A stretch of 64,000 bases of DNA from positions 1 through 64,000 of the forward strand of contig NZ_AFOZ01000046.1 of the NCBI RefSeq assembly GCF_000217915.1. Reading direction: 5' to 3'. The translations under genes were made by a program, and so were the position numbers. The DNA comes from Shewanella sp. HN-41 (lineage in GTDB: Bacteria > Pseudomonadota > Gammaproteobacteria > Enterobacterales > Shewanellaceae). A model generated the notes under the pieces. It was not told where the DNA came from, ran no database searches, and saw only the letters and a program-made list of their open reading frames with translations. Below are positions 54,886-63,834 of the stretch, piece after piece; within the stretch, counting starts at the first letter, position 1, and the number at the start of each line of letters is the position of its first letter.

Positions 54886-56148
54886 CTATTCTGGCATGAC
54901 TAAGCTTTGTTTACGGCTAAGATGGCTCTTCTGCCACCAGAGGAAAGGGGCCACCAGCAATATCAGCACAAACACATAGGCCATACTCGCACCTAGGGCG
55001 ACACCCAGCGCTAAACAAAAGCCACACCCCAGCACGACTAATGGCAAATTCTGCCTTGGTAATAATTTTGCTGCGGCTAACATCGCCATTAAATAGATCA
55101 CCACGAACACCCCATTGCTCCACGCAATTAAATGCTCTAATTCCTGTCCCGTCAGATAGGTCAGCACAATCACACTCGCCATCACACTCAGCAGTGCCGC
55201 TAAGGCCCGAATGGGAACTCCGTGGGCATTTTTAACGGCAAAATAGCGGGGTAAAATGCCTTCACGGCTAAAGCTCCAGATCAAGCGTGCCGCACTTGCC
55301 GCATAGACGTTAACAGTTGCAAGGCCGCTTGCAATACCTAAAACTCCGATCACTTGGGCGCCGTATCCCCCTAATAACGCATCGAATACGCCCATCATGG
55401 CGACGGTCTTCTCGGTCGGCACGAGCAAGAGTAGCAATGTACAAGCGACATAAATTACCCCAACCAACACAGTGCCCATCATCATAGCGGGGATCATATC
55501 TTGCTGTGGACGACGAAAATCGTCGGCAAGATGTGTCATGGCTTCTATACCGAGAAAGCTCCAAAAAGCGATACCCGCGGCAACCATCACAGTTGGCATT
55601 TCTGGCATGCCATGGCGGGTAATTGAGGTGAGTAGCCCCTGTTGGAAACTACTCGCACCGAACAATATCACTACCACGGCAACAATACAGAGGGTTAATG
55701 CAAACTGCAGCTTAGCCGACACTTGGATCCCACGTAGATTGAGCAGAAACAGCCCCAGTATCACGAGGATTTCGGCGCCGACCTGAGACCAGCCTTCGAG
55801 GGGGATAAGCGCATTAACAAATTGAAATGTCATCAAAATGGCGGCAGGAGCGCCCATAGGAACAACCAGTAAAAAAATTAAGCCTATGGTGCGACCCGCA
55901 GTACGACCAAAGGCTTTTTCGACAAAATAAGCGGGCCCAGCTGCATGGGGAAATACACTGGCTAAGCGACCAAATACCAGTGCGACGGGGATAATGGCTA
56001 AGGTCAGCAATAACCATGCGACAAGCGCACCCGAGTGGGCTTTCTCGATAGTCATCTGCGGTAAAATAAACACCCCTGTGCCCAGCAAAGTGGTGGCCAT
56101 TAAACCCGCGCCTTGCCAACGACCTATAGTTCCGCTATTTGGATTCAT
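54886..56148 (-). CDS. APC-family amino-acid exporter, YjeH-like
   Basis: A 420-aa APC-superfamily transporter with about 12 helices. The opening GRWQGAGLMATTLLGTGVFILPQMT matches the YjeH group, which exports methionine and branched-chain amino acids. It diverges from an Lrp/AsnC regulator 245 bp away, which commonly controls such exporters. The length fits the family. Confidence 0.88.
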   Translation of the reverse strand: MNPNSGTIGRWQGAGLMATTLLGTGVFILPQMTIEKAHSGALVAWLLLTLAIIPVALVFGRLASVFPHAAGPAYFVEKAFGRTAGRTIGLIFLLVVPMGAPAAILMTFQFVNALIPLEGWSQVGAEILVILGLFLLNLRGIQVSAKLQFALTLCIVAVVVILFGASSFQQGLLTSITRHGMPEMPTVMVAAGIAFWSFLGIEAMTHLADDFRRPQQDMIPAMMMGTVLVGVIYVACTLLLLLVPTEKTVAMMGVFDALLGGYGAQVIGVLGIASGLATVNVYAASAARLIWSFSREGILPRYFAVKNAHGVPIRALAALLSVMASVIVLTYLTGQELEHLIAWSNGVFVVIYLMAMLAAAKLLPRQNLPLVVLGCGFCLALGVALGASMAYVFVLILLVAPFLWWQKSHLSRKQSLVMPE

Positions 56149-56392
56149 CTGTTAATATTCTGTGGTTTTTAAGCAGTCAGTATAGTGAAATTTTGCCTCA
56201 CAATCTGCCGTCAATTTCAGCGTTATTGGCATCCAGTACAGGCAAAATGCCGGATAATGAGTGCATTTCCGCCATATTGACGGCAATGCCTAAAAAATCC
56301 GCAGGGTTAGCCAATGCACGTACTTTCTAACCCGATGGATTTTAAGATGTTAATCTACGTCGATCTCACCCCTGCCACCTTGGGAGCCCAAC

Positions 56393-56824
56393 TTGGATAA
56401 GTTCGATACCGCTATTATTAACTGCTTACGTCAGGACGCACGCCAAAGCGTGTCGCGTATTGCCGAACAAGTCAATCTGTCCCGCAGCGCGGTTGCCGAG
56501 CGGATCAAAAAACTCGAGCAAACCGGGGTTATCCGTGGCTATCAAGTATTACTCAGTGAATCTCAAAAAGAAGGGGTTTCAGCCTATTTTGAGATCCAAC
56601 ACCAATGCCCACGTTGCGCCGATGTGGTGCCCGTATTTCAGGCCATTCCAGAGGTGATCACCTGCCGTGGGATATCTGGGGAGATGGATTTGCTAGTCTA
56701 TGTCCATGCGCCCTCGATGCGCCGCTTGCACGAGATCCGTGAATATATTGATACCCATACGGACATCATCAAGATAAAAACCCATGTGGTGATGAGCGAG
56801 TGGATCAATAATTTAGGGGAGTAA
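56393..56824 (+). CDS. Lrp/AsnC-family regulator
   Basis: A 143-aa regulator with an N-terminal HTH (DTAIINCLRQDARQSVSRIAEQVNLSRSAVAERIKKLEQTGVI) and a RAM ligand domain (about 65-140). The start is a TTG at 56393 with GGGAG 6 bases upstream; no ATG lies nearby in frame. A 17-codon frame (ATG 56347, stop 56398-56400) overlaps the start in another frame and could be a leader. It is probably the regulator of the divergent amino-acid exporter. Confidence 0.88.
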   Translation: MDKFDTAIINCLRQDARQSVSRIAEQVNLSRSAVAERIKKLEQTGVIRGYQVLLSESQKEGVSAYFEIQHQCPRCADVVPVFQAIPEVITCRGISGEMDLLVYVHAPSMRRLHEIREYIDTHTDIIKIKTHVVMSEWINNLGE

Positions 56825-57084
56825 TAACAAGAAACGCCACCCCTAAGGAATAAAGGTGGCGAGGCCCTTGTGGAGGCAGGGCAAAATACCTAAGTGTCAA
56901 ATGTGGCCTCCTTTCCCAGCGACCTCCCTGTTACAGCGGACAGTGACAAGATAATCAACCCTCAATAACTCAGCCAGTGCTATTGGGGGTGCTATCTCAC
57001 AGCGTTTCCTTAGACACTGCTTTTCACCAGCCGCCGATATCCTTCACACTCGTATTCATTTTCTTGCTAACACTTTTTCTATTT

Positions 57085-58026
57085 TTAGGCGACCGTCATC
57101 TGGCCGGTATAGAGGATAAAGTTCCGTAAAAGTAAAACACCTATCAGACTCAAACACGCAGTACCCGCCACATAGGCCCATTTACGCTTCGAAGTTGCCG
57201 TCATAAACAAGTTCATCGCAAGGGGCCCAGACAAACCAAGACCCACTATACCTATCCAGAAGATCCAACCCCAGAAGCCATATCCTATGGCGTTGAAGGT
57301 GGCCAGTTTACTTTGACCACCGGATAACACTAGCCCCATAAAGAAGGTGAAAATCAGCACTATTTCTACCAAAATCAGAGGAATTTCCACTCTATGGATA
57401 AAGTGAACTTCCTTAGCGTTGGGGTTACCATTGAGTAGTACGCCCCCCAGTAGTGATGATGCCGCCCCCGAAGAAAGTCCCGATGCTAAAAATAGCAGTG
57501 GCAGCACAGGATTTTTCAGCATGGGGTAACCAGGAAGAGCCGACAACAGGAATCCAGTATATGCCCCTAACGCGAGGGAGAAGATCACCAATAGACCTGT
57601 TATGGTTGCCTCAAAGCGGGCCAACAATGCCGTCAGTTTAAGCACGATCGGGAAGCGATCCTCACACCAAGCATCGATAGGTTTGCGGAAAATAATACCG
57701 ATCCACATAAACATAAACACTTGGTAAATAAGTAGGATAAGCACACCCATCGACATCACAGACGTTGGATTATAAAACACCAAAATCTTCCAGAAATCGA
57801 ATGGCTTAGTCAAATCCAGCACGAGAATGCCAAGCCCAGCCATCACGGCCACAGGGGCAACAATGCAAGCCGCCTGCACAAAACCCGACTGATAGGCATT
57901 ATGTTTAACCACAAAATGTTTTAACAATACCGCAAAGAACATGGCACCCGCGGATGCACCTGCTAGAAACAGGTAAATCGCAATCGGCCAATGCCAGACT
58001 AAGGTATCAAAATGTAGGGCGCTCAT
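57085..58026 (-). CDS. nrfD: NrfD-like integral-membrane quinol subunit
   Basis: A 313-aa membrane protein with about eight helices of the NrfD/PsrC family. It has FDTLVWHWPIAIYLFLAGASAGAMFFA at the start, then LLGGVLLNGNPNAKEVHF. NrfD takes electrons from quinol and passes them to the NrfC ferredoxin. Its start overlaps the end of nrfC by 4 bp (ATGA). No nrfA nitrite reductase gene is nearby, so the terminal acceptor is unknown. Confidence 0.88.
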   Translation of the reverse strand: MSALHFDTLVWHWPIAIYLFLAGASAGAMFFAVLLKHFVVKHNAYQSGFVQAACIVAPVAVMAGLGILVLDLTKPFDFWKILVFYNPTSVMSMGVLILLIYQVFMFMWIGIIFRKPIDAWCEDRFPIVLKLTALLARFEATITGLLVIFSLALGAYTGFLLSALPGYPMLKNPVLPLLFLASGLSSGAASSLLGGVLLNGNPNAKEVHFIHRVEIPLILVEIVLIFTFFMGLVLSGGQSKLATFNAIGYGFWGWIFWIGIVGLGLSGPLAMNLFMTATSKRKWAYVAGTACLSLIGVLLLRNFILYTGQMTVA

Positions 58027-58709
58027 ATTGCCACCTCCCCTGATTTAGCCACGATTCTAAACAACTTAGGCCGAGTGCCGAGATCAACTTTGGCACGTTG
58101 GGTCGGATTGGCCTTAAGCACTTGCACCACCTCAGAGGTCGGATCTTTTAGATTACCGAACACTAATGCCTTAGTCGGACAGGCAGCTACGCAGGCGGGT
58201 TGTTTGCCCTGGGCGAGATTAGTCTCACGGCAGAAGTCACACTTATCCGCCGCATGGGTAACAGGATTGATAAAGCGAACTTTGTATGGGCAGGCCGCAA
58301 TACAATATTGGCAACCCACACATTTCCATGCATCCACAGAGACAATCCCTGTTTCCTTATCGATAAAAGCGGCACCGGTGGGGCACACATTGACGCAGGG
58401 TGCATCCTCACAATGCTGGCAGGATTTACGGCTGAAATGGTAATACTGATCCGGGTATTCACCATAGGGACCGGTTCGCTCTATCTTTACCCGTGATACG
58501 CCCTCTGGCACATGGTTGGTTTCACGACACGCCACTTCGCAGGCTTGGCAACCAATGCACTTAGTTTCATCATGGATGAGTGCGTATTTCACATTGGGCT
58601 GCGCCTTCACTTCACCAGTGGCATTCACGGTGGCGAGCAATGTTGCACCAGAAGCGCCGGCGAGTAAGGCACAAGTGCCTTTTAGAAATCTTCTTTTTGA
58701 ATTTTCCAT
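58023..58709 (-). CDS. nrfC: NrfC-like 4Fe-4S protein with Tat leader
   Basis: A 228-aa periplasmic four-cluster ferredoxin. It has a Tat leader (NSKRRFLKG, Arg6-Arg7), then CIGCQACEVACRETN, CQHCEDAPCVNVCP, CVGCQYCIAACP and CDFC...CVAACP. The start at 58709 follows a GGAG/AAGG region and gives the Tat leader; the frame is open up to 58754. It sits between the haem protein gene and nrfD. Confidence 0.92.
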   Translation of the reverse strand: MENSKRRFLKGTCALLAGASGATLLATVNATGEVKAQPNVKYALIHDETKCIGCQACEVACRETNHVPEGVSRVKIERTGPYGEYPDQYYHFSRKSCQHCEDAPCVNVCPTGAAFIDKETGIVSVDAWKCVGCQYCIAACPYKVRFINPVTHAADKCDFCRETNLAQGKQPACVAACPTKALVFGNLKDPTSEVVQVLKANPTQRAKVDLGTRPKLFRIVAKSGEVAI

Positions 58710-58713
58710 AACC

Positions 58714-59177
58714 TTACTCCTGCTGGCCTGTATGGCAATTGCGGCACAGCTCACTGCGAACTTTTGGCGTCATATCGGCCATAGGTTCAGTTGGACTATG
58801 TAGTTTATGGCAGGCAGCACAGGGCACCTTTTGAGCGTGTACATTATGTGTCCAATCTGCATCACTGAGTTTTTTCTTAGTGTGACACTTTTGACATACC
58901 CTTAACTGTACTGGGAGTTCTGACCCATCTTGCACACCAAAGATAACGAGATCATTGGGTTTTTAGGGTGGTCACCCTTTTCTCCATGGCAGCTGGAACA
59001 GGTCATTTTCATCGCATCTTGGCCGTGATGCCCTAACATTTGACCGTTACGCTTATGACACTTCATACAAGCATCACTGTTTATTTGATTGGCTGGCTCA
59101 GCACTCGTTGCGGCAAAACTCAACAGTAGTGCAGCAAGACCTAAGCGTAACGACCACAGCCATTGTCTTGTCGACAT
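58714..59177 (-). pseudogene. nrfB: NrfB-like pentaheme cytochrome c, frameshifted
   Basis: One gene in two frames. From the ATG at 59177 a signal peptide (WSLRLGLAALLLSFAATSA) leads to CMKCH and CSSCH. Near 58950 the frame shifts: HPKNP is followed by MISLSLV, and the frame stops at 58902. The other frame gives DLVIFGVQDGSELPVQLRVCQKCH, then CAACH and CRNCH, up to 58714. One added A near 58950 restores a single protein of about 154 aa with five CxxCH motifs, the count of NrfB. GAGGA lies 6 bases before the ATG. It is either a recent pseudogene or a base error. Confidence 0.82.
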
Positions 59178-59255
59178 AGGGAGTCCTCACATTTGTCTAT
59201 TGGGAAAGAGAGAGGAGAGTCAGGGTCCGGAATCCTCCGAACCCGACGGTCGCGA

Positions 59256-59729
59256 TCAGACAGCTAACGCTTGCTTTAGACTTTGAGGATCCCACTGTTT
59301 ATGCTGATTCATTTCGATAAAACCAATATTGAACTTGCTAAACAGTTTTTTCAGTGGGGAGTTTGTCTCTTTACCAAAATCACTGATCACCATTTTCACT
59401 TCTGACGAGTCATGGTCGATCAACACATAGTCAAGTCGGCATTCATGGCTTAAATCGGCATCATGCTGATCCATGTCAAATACAGTGTCTAATGGAACAT
59501 TACAGCAAACATCGTATTTTCCTTCGACAACAGTCTTTAGTGATTTAAAAAAGTTGAAACTCTGTTTATCAAATAACTCTGGTTTAAGTTTCATTTCATG
59601 ATGCACTGCATCAGGATCTGCTCTAAAAAACTTAATGCAAGTCATGACAAACATAACAAACACGAAAGGTACAGCAACGAATAGTACGAAGTACATAAAC
59701 GCATAGCTGAGAATGACTGAAGTATTCAT
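59256..59729 (-). CDS. Membrane-anchored protein, DUF2726-like
   Basis: A 157-aa protein with an N-terminal membrane helix (about 8-30, YAFMYFVLFVAVPFVFVMFVM). A soluble domain follows with KSLKTVVEGKYDVCCNVPLDTVF and LDYVLIDHDSSEVKMVISDF. This looks like the nuclease-fold DUF2726, but the acidic site is poorly kept, so activity is doubtful. GGAGG lies 6 bases before the ATG at 59729. It sits 78 bp upstream of the nrfB-like gene on the same strand, so the two could be co-transcribed. Function is unknown. Confidence 0.65.
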   Translation of the reverse strand: MNTSVILSYAFMYFVLFVAVPFVFVMFVMTCIKFFRADPDAVHHEMKLKPELFDKQSFNFFKSLKTVVEGKYDVCCNVPLDTVFDMDQHDADLSHECRLDYVLIDHDSSEVKMVISDFGKETNSPLKKLFSKFNIGFIEMNQHKQWDPQSLKQALAV

Positions 59730-60139
59730 ATACGCCTCCAAAAACAAATTTATATTTTTGTTATCTCCTTTAAAGCAACTTCAGTATTATTGGTAATTAC
59801 TTTTATTTTTTTGACATCCGTCACACTTGCAAATGGTAATTTAAACATAAACAACAAGTTAAGACTCAAGACACATTACCATTTAGCGTAAATCTAAAAT
59901 ACACATATCGACATCCGTTAATCCACATAATGAAATTAATATAGTTAAATATTAGAAATTGAAATTTCAAATTAGCCTAAAACGACTTTTAAAATATAAA
60001 AAACAAAATTAAAACACTGGGTTTCAAACGAATAAATACAAGATCATAAACTTGGGATATGATTCACACTCCATTTATTATTTAACACTATACTTAGTTG
60101 CAAATTAGCGTATTCACTCAATATTAAGGAATATAAAAA
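59730..60139. promoter_or_regulatory. AT-rich divergent promoter region
   Basis: This spacer of 410 bases lies between the leftward 59729 gene and the rightward LysR gene. It has a perfect 12-bp palindrome TTGAAATTTCAA at 59959-59970 that could be an operator. No gene is seen. Confidence 0.4.
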
Positions 60140-61108
60140 ATGCATATTAGCAACATGGATTGCCTCGATATTCTGAGTTTGAAAATACTTGTTTCATTAT
60201 ATGAAAACAAGTCTGCAACCTATGTATCTAAGGCACTTGATATCCCAGCCCCCAAAATAAGCCGCAGCCTTAAAAATCTGCGGGAAGTCTTTGGCGATGA
60301 GTTATTTATTCGACGTAAATATGGCTTGTTCCCAAATGAGTTTGCAACTCATCTATACCCCATTGCCAAAGAGACGATTGAGTGCACAAATAAATTTCAA
60401 AAAGCACGCACCGCCAATACCAGCCAGATAAAAACCCATGTCGAAATTGCCGCGCCGGGGTTAATCGCCTACGCCTTCCCTAAGGCTCTGATGCAGGCGA
60501 TTAAAGAAGAACAGAAACAAATGCATATCAATATCACCCCTTGGTCAATGCATACCACCCAAGACATTGTCAATGGCGACACGACCTTAGGCATTTGCTG
60601 TAACAAGAGTACCGCCGACGTTGCCGCATTCGGCGATAAACTGCTGACAACAACTTTGCACCACATGGATAAGGTTTACCTTATCGCTAGCCGCAATCAC
60701 CCGATATTTAAACGAGAAATTACCCTAGAGACCATTGCAGAGTATCCCTTCGTGAATACCGACTTTGGTAATCCAAGTGCTAAACCCAGCCCATACCAAG
60801 AGTTTTGCATCAATAATGGCATAAAACTCAATACTGAAATTACCATTACCAGTATTTCAAGTTTGTTTGAATACCTAGGGGAAAGCCAAACAATATCCCT
60901 ATTGCCCTATAGAGTCGTCTATGAAATGGTGAGTGACATCCCTGAATTACACACCTGCCAATTGTCGCAACTCGAGGCAGAACGCTTATACACCAATATA
61001 GAGGTGCCGACTATTTTCCTTGTCCAAAAGAACCAGCCAAATAAGGTCAATGATGATCTGGCGTGGCTAAGCGGGCAGATTAAGAAAATCGTCGATAACA
61101 TCATCTAG
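60140..61108 (+). CDS. LysR-family regulator
   Basis: A 322-aa LysR protein with an N-terminal HTH (LSLKILVSLYENKSATYVSKALDIPAPKISRSLKNLREVFGDELF) and an effector domain. The HTH is divergent from the usual pattern (APKISRSL). It diverges from the DUF2726-like/nrf group, which it may control, and lies upstream of menD. Ligand and targets are unknown. AAGGAATA precedes the ATG. Confidence 0.88.
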   Translation: MHISNMDCLDILSLKILVSLYENKSATYVSKALDIPAPKISRSLKNLREVFGDELFIRRKYGLFPNEFATHLYPIAKETIECTNKFQKARTANTSQIKTHVEIAAPGLIAYAFPKALMQAIKEEQKQMHINITPWSMHTTQDIVNGDTTLGICCNKSTADVAAFGDKLLTTTLHHMDKVYLIASRNHPIFKREITLETIAEYPFVNTDFGNPSAKPSPYQEFCINNGIKLNTEITITSISSLFEYLGESQTISLLPYRVVYEMVSDIPELHTCQLSQLEAERLYTNIEVPTIFLVQKNQPNKVNDDLAWLSGQIKKIVDNII

Positions 61109-61281
61109 CGATATCTTAGATTATAGCGACCTATCACACTCGAGGTGACAGGCATCCCTTGCCTTGTCTTAACTTAGGCTCAACCTCCCATTCTATGTGC
61201 CTGAGATTTGTTAACCCAAGCATACATCTTAGGGCATAAACGCGTTACACTAAGCCCATCTTTATCCTGATAGATTTAGTT

Positions 61282-63003
61282 ATGCGGACCGAAAATACAG
61301 CCACACTCAATCTTATTTGGGGCGCACTTATTCTTGAGGAACTGGCACGGTTAGGGGTGCAGCATATATGCATGGCGCCCGGTTCCCGCTCAACACCGTT
61401 AACCCTAGCGGCGGCGAAGCAAACCAAGCTTAAACGCCATTTGCATTTCGATGAACGTGGACTCGGCTTTATGGCCTTGGGTCTGGCAAAGGCCAGCCGT
61501 GCCCCAGTAGCAATCATTACCACCTCTGGTACTGCGGTGGCAAACCTCTACCCCGTCATTGTTGAAGCTTGGTTGACCCATGTGCCTTTAATCGTCTTAA
61601 GTGGCGATCGGCCGCCCGAGTTACTGGATTGCGGGGCAAATCAGGCCATAGTCCAACCCGGCATTTTCGCCAATTACGCCAAACAAGTAAATTTGCCCAC
61701 ACCGGATGCCCATATTGCGCCACAGGCCCTATTAACCACAGTAGATGAAGCCATCGCTAATCAAACTCGCCCTGTGCACTTTAACTGTATGTACCGCGAG
61801 CCTTTATACCCAAGTGAGCTAAGTGCGACAATCCTCGATGCCGACTCACCCTATCTCAGGCCATTACACACTTGGCTACAACTGGCGCGTCCTTACACTC
61901 AATATGGTAAATACAGCCAAGTAAGCAGCCCGAGCGATGATGCCATTATGCGTTTTGTCCACGGTAAGGGGGTTATCGTGGCTGGCACATTAACACCCGA
62001 GCAGGATCCTGAGCAGTTGATTGCACTATCGCAGAAAATCGGTTGGCCTTTGCTCACCGATGCACAATCGCAGCTTCGCCAACATCCTGCCGTAATAGGT
62101 AATATCGATCAATTACTGCAACATCCAAGGGCGCGCAATCTATTGCAGGAGGCGGATCGCGTACTCGTATTCGGTGGCCGCTTGCTGTCTAAGCGCTTGA
62201 TCAGCTATTTAGCCGAGCAAAATTGGCACAGTTACTGGCAAGTGTTACCCGAGCAGGACAGATTAGATCCGAGTCACAATGCTAAACATGTTTGGCACGC
62301 CAGTGCGGCGCAGTTTGCAACATTGAATTGGTATCGTTCTTCCTCGGCAAACTGGGCGAATACGTTAATCACCTATAACGATGAATTGCATAACTTATTT
62401 ATCCGCAATATCGATCAAGGGAAATTTGGTGAAGCCCAGGTCGTGCGCGCCATCGCCAACAGTCGCCCATTGGAGCAACAGCTTTTTATCGGCAATAGCC
62501 TGCCCGTGCGGTTATACGATATGTACGCGCCTATCAGCTGTTGCACTGCCACCACTTTCACCAATCGCGGCGCCTCGGGCATAGACGGTCTACTCGCGAC
62601 GGCCTGCGGTATTGCCGCCCACGAGGGCAAGCCAACCAGTTTGATCATTGGCGATTTATCCCAATTACACGATCTTAACTCGCTGGCGATCGCTCGGAGC
62701 CTAACCAGTCCATTAGTCATCGTTATTCTCAATAATGATGGCGGTAATATTTTCAACCTATTGCCCGTACCCAACGAGCAAGTACGCAGTGATTATTACC
62801 GCTTAAGCCACGGCTTAGAATTTGGTTACGCGGCGGCCATGTTTAATCTTCCTTATAATCAAGTGGATAATCTGGCTGATTTCCAAGATAGCTATAATGA
62901 AGCGCTGGATTTTCAAGGTGCTTCGATCATTGAAGTCAGTGTGAGTCAAACCCAAGCCAGTGACCAAATTGCTGCACTCAACCTGTGGGTGAAACAAAGC
63001 TAA
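61282..63003 (+). CDS. menD: Menaquinone synthase MenD (SEPHCHC synthase)
   Basis: A 573-aa thiamine diphosphate enzyme that joins isochorismate and 2-oxoglutarate, an early step of menaquinone synthesis. It has MAPGSRSTPLTLAAA near the N-terminus, then TTSGTAVANLYPVIVEAWLTHVPLIVLSGDRPPEL. The ThDP/Mg region is ILNNDGGNIFNLLPVP (about residues 489-504). The length is typical for the family. Its stop overlaps the start of menH by 1 base (TAATG), so they are translationally coupled. Confidence 0.96.
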   Translation: MRTENTATLNLIWGALILEELARLGVQHICMAPGSRSTPLTLAAAKQTKLKRHLHFDERGLGFMALGLAKASRAPVAIITTSGTAVANLYPVIVEAWLTHVPLIVLSGDRPPELLDCGANQAIVQPGIFANYAKQVNLPTPDAHIAPQALLTTVDEAIANQTRPVHFNCMYREPLYPSELSATILDADSPYLRPLHTWLQLARPYTQYGKYSQVSSPSDDAIMRFVHGKGVIVAGTLTPEQDPEQLIALSQKIGWPLLTDAQSQLRQHPAVIGNIDQLLQHPRARNLLQEADRVLVFGGRLLSKRLISYLAEQNWHSYWQVLPEQDRLDPSHNAKHVWHASAAQFATLNWYRSSSANWANTLITYNDELHNLFIRNIDQGKFGEAQVVRAIANSRPLEQQLFIGNSLPVRLYDMYAPISCCTATTFTNRGASGIDGLLATACGIAAHEGKPTSLIIGDLSQLHDLNSLAIARSLTSPLVIVILNNDGGNIFNLLPVPNEQVRSDYYRLSHGLEFGYAAAMFNLPYNQVDNLADFQDSYNEALDFQGASIIEVSVSQTQASDQIAALNLWVKQS

Positions 63004-63827
63004 TGCCGACCTTAACCCGTTACGGCGAAACGATCCTGCCGACATTAGTGTTGCTACACGGATTTTTAGGCACTAAGGCCGACTGGTTGCCGTTAATGCC
63101 TAAGCTAAGCCAACACTTCCATTGTGTGTGCTTGGATCTGGTGGGCCATGGGGATAATCAACCTAGCCTACCTGCGCCAGAAATGGAGGAGGGTTTTAGT
63201 TTTTGTGTCCAAGATATTATCGCTAGGCTAGATAGACTTAACATTAGTCAGTTCCACCTCTATGGTTATTCCCTCGGGGGCCGTATTGCTTTGCACCTTG
63301 CGAAGACCCATCCCCAGCGATTACTGAGTTTACTACTCGAGTCCTGCCATCCGGGACTTAAAGATCCGCAGGAAAAAGCCGCACGAACCCAAAATGATGC
63401 CCACTGGGCAGAACGTTTGCTCAAGCTCAGTAGCATGGACTTTTTAAGTTTGTGGTATCAGCAGACGGTGTTTGCGCAAATGAACCAAAGTTGCAGGGAA
63501 AGCACCATTACCATGCGTGCCAGTATGTTAGATAAGCATCCTAAACATATCCTCAAGGAGATGTACCTAGCCACATCACTCGCACGCCAAGCCTCCATGT
63601 GGGATGTACCCGCCATGCTCTCCTGTGAATGCCATTTCTTTGCTGGTAGCCAAGATACCAAATTCCACACCCTCGCACAGGAGTGGCAACTGCACTCACC
63701 TATCTTAGTGCATAGCATTCGTGGCGCAGGGCACAATATACATCAAAGCACGCCGGCGGCCCTGATCGCAGCGATCCTAGCATTGCTTGCCCCTGAACTT
63801 CCCCATCACTGCCACATAAATATCTAG
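63003..63827 (+). CDS. menH: SHCHC synthase MenH
   Basis: A 274-aa alpha/beta hydrolase-fold enzyme that eliminates pyruvate to form SHCHC in menaquinone synthesis. It has HGFLGTKADW for the oxyanion loop, the nucleophile GYSLGGRIALHLA, and RGAGHNIHQ for the catalytic His. It starts at the ATG overlapping the menD stop (63003). Confidence 0.94.
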   Translation: MPTLTRYGETILPTLVLLHGFLGTKADWLPLMPKLSQHFHCVCLDLVGHGDNQPSLPAPEMEEGFSFCVQDIIARLDRLNISQFHLYGYSLGGRIALHLAKTHPQRLLSLLLESCHPGLKDPQEKAARTQNDAHWAERLLKLSSMDFLSLWYQQTVFAQMNQSCRESTITMRASMLDKHPKHILKEMYLATSLARQASMWDVPAMLSCECHFFAGSQDTKFHTLAQEWQLHSPILVHSIRGAGHNIHQSTPAALIAAILALLAPELPHHCHINI

Positions 63828-63834
63828 GAAAGAT

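Noticed and set aside
56830..56862. GCCACC...GGTGGC hairpin after the Lrp gene
   Set aside because: The loop is long and no T run follows, so it does not support a terminator.
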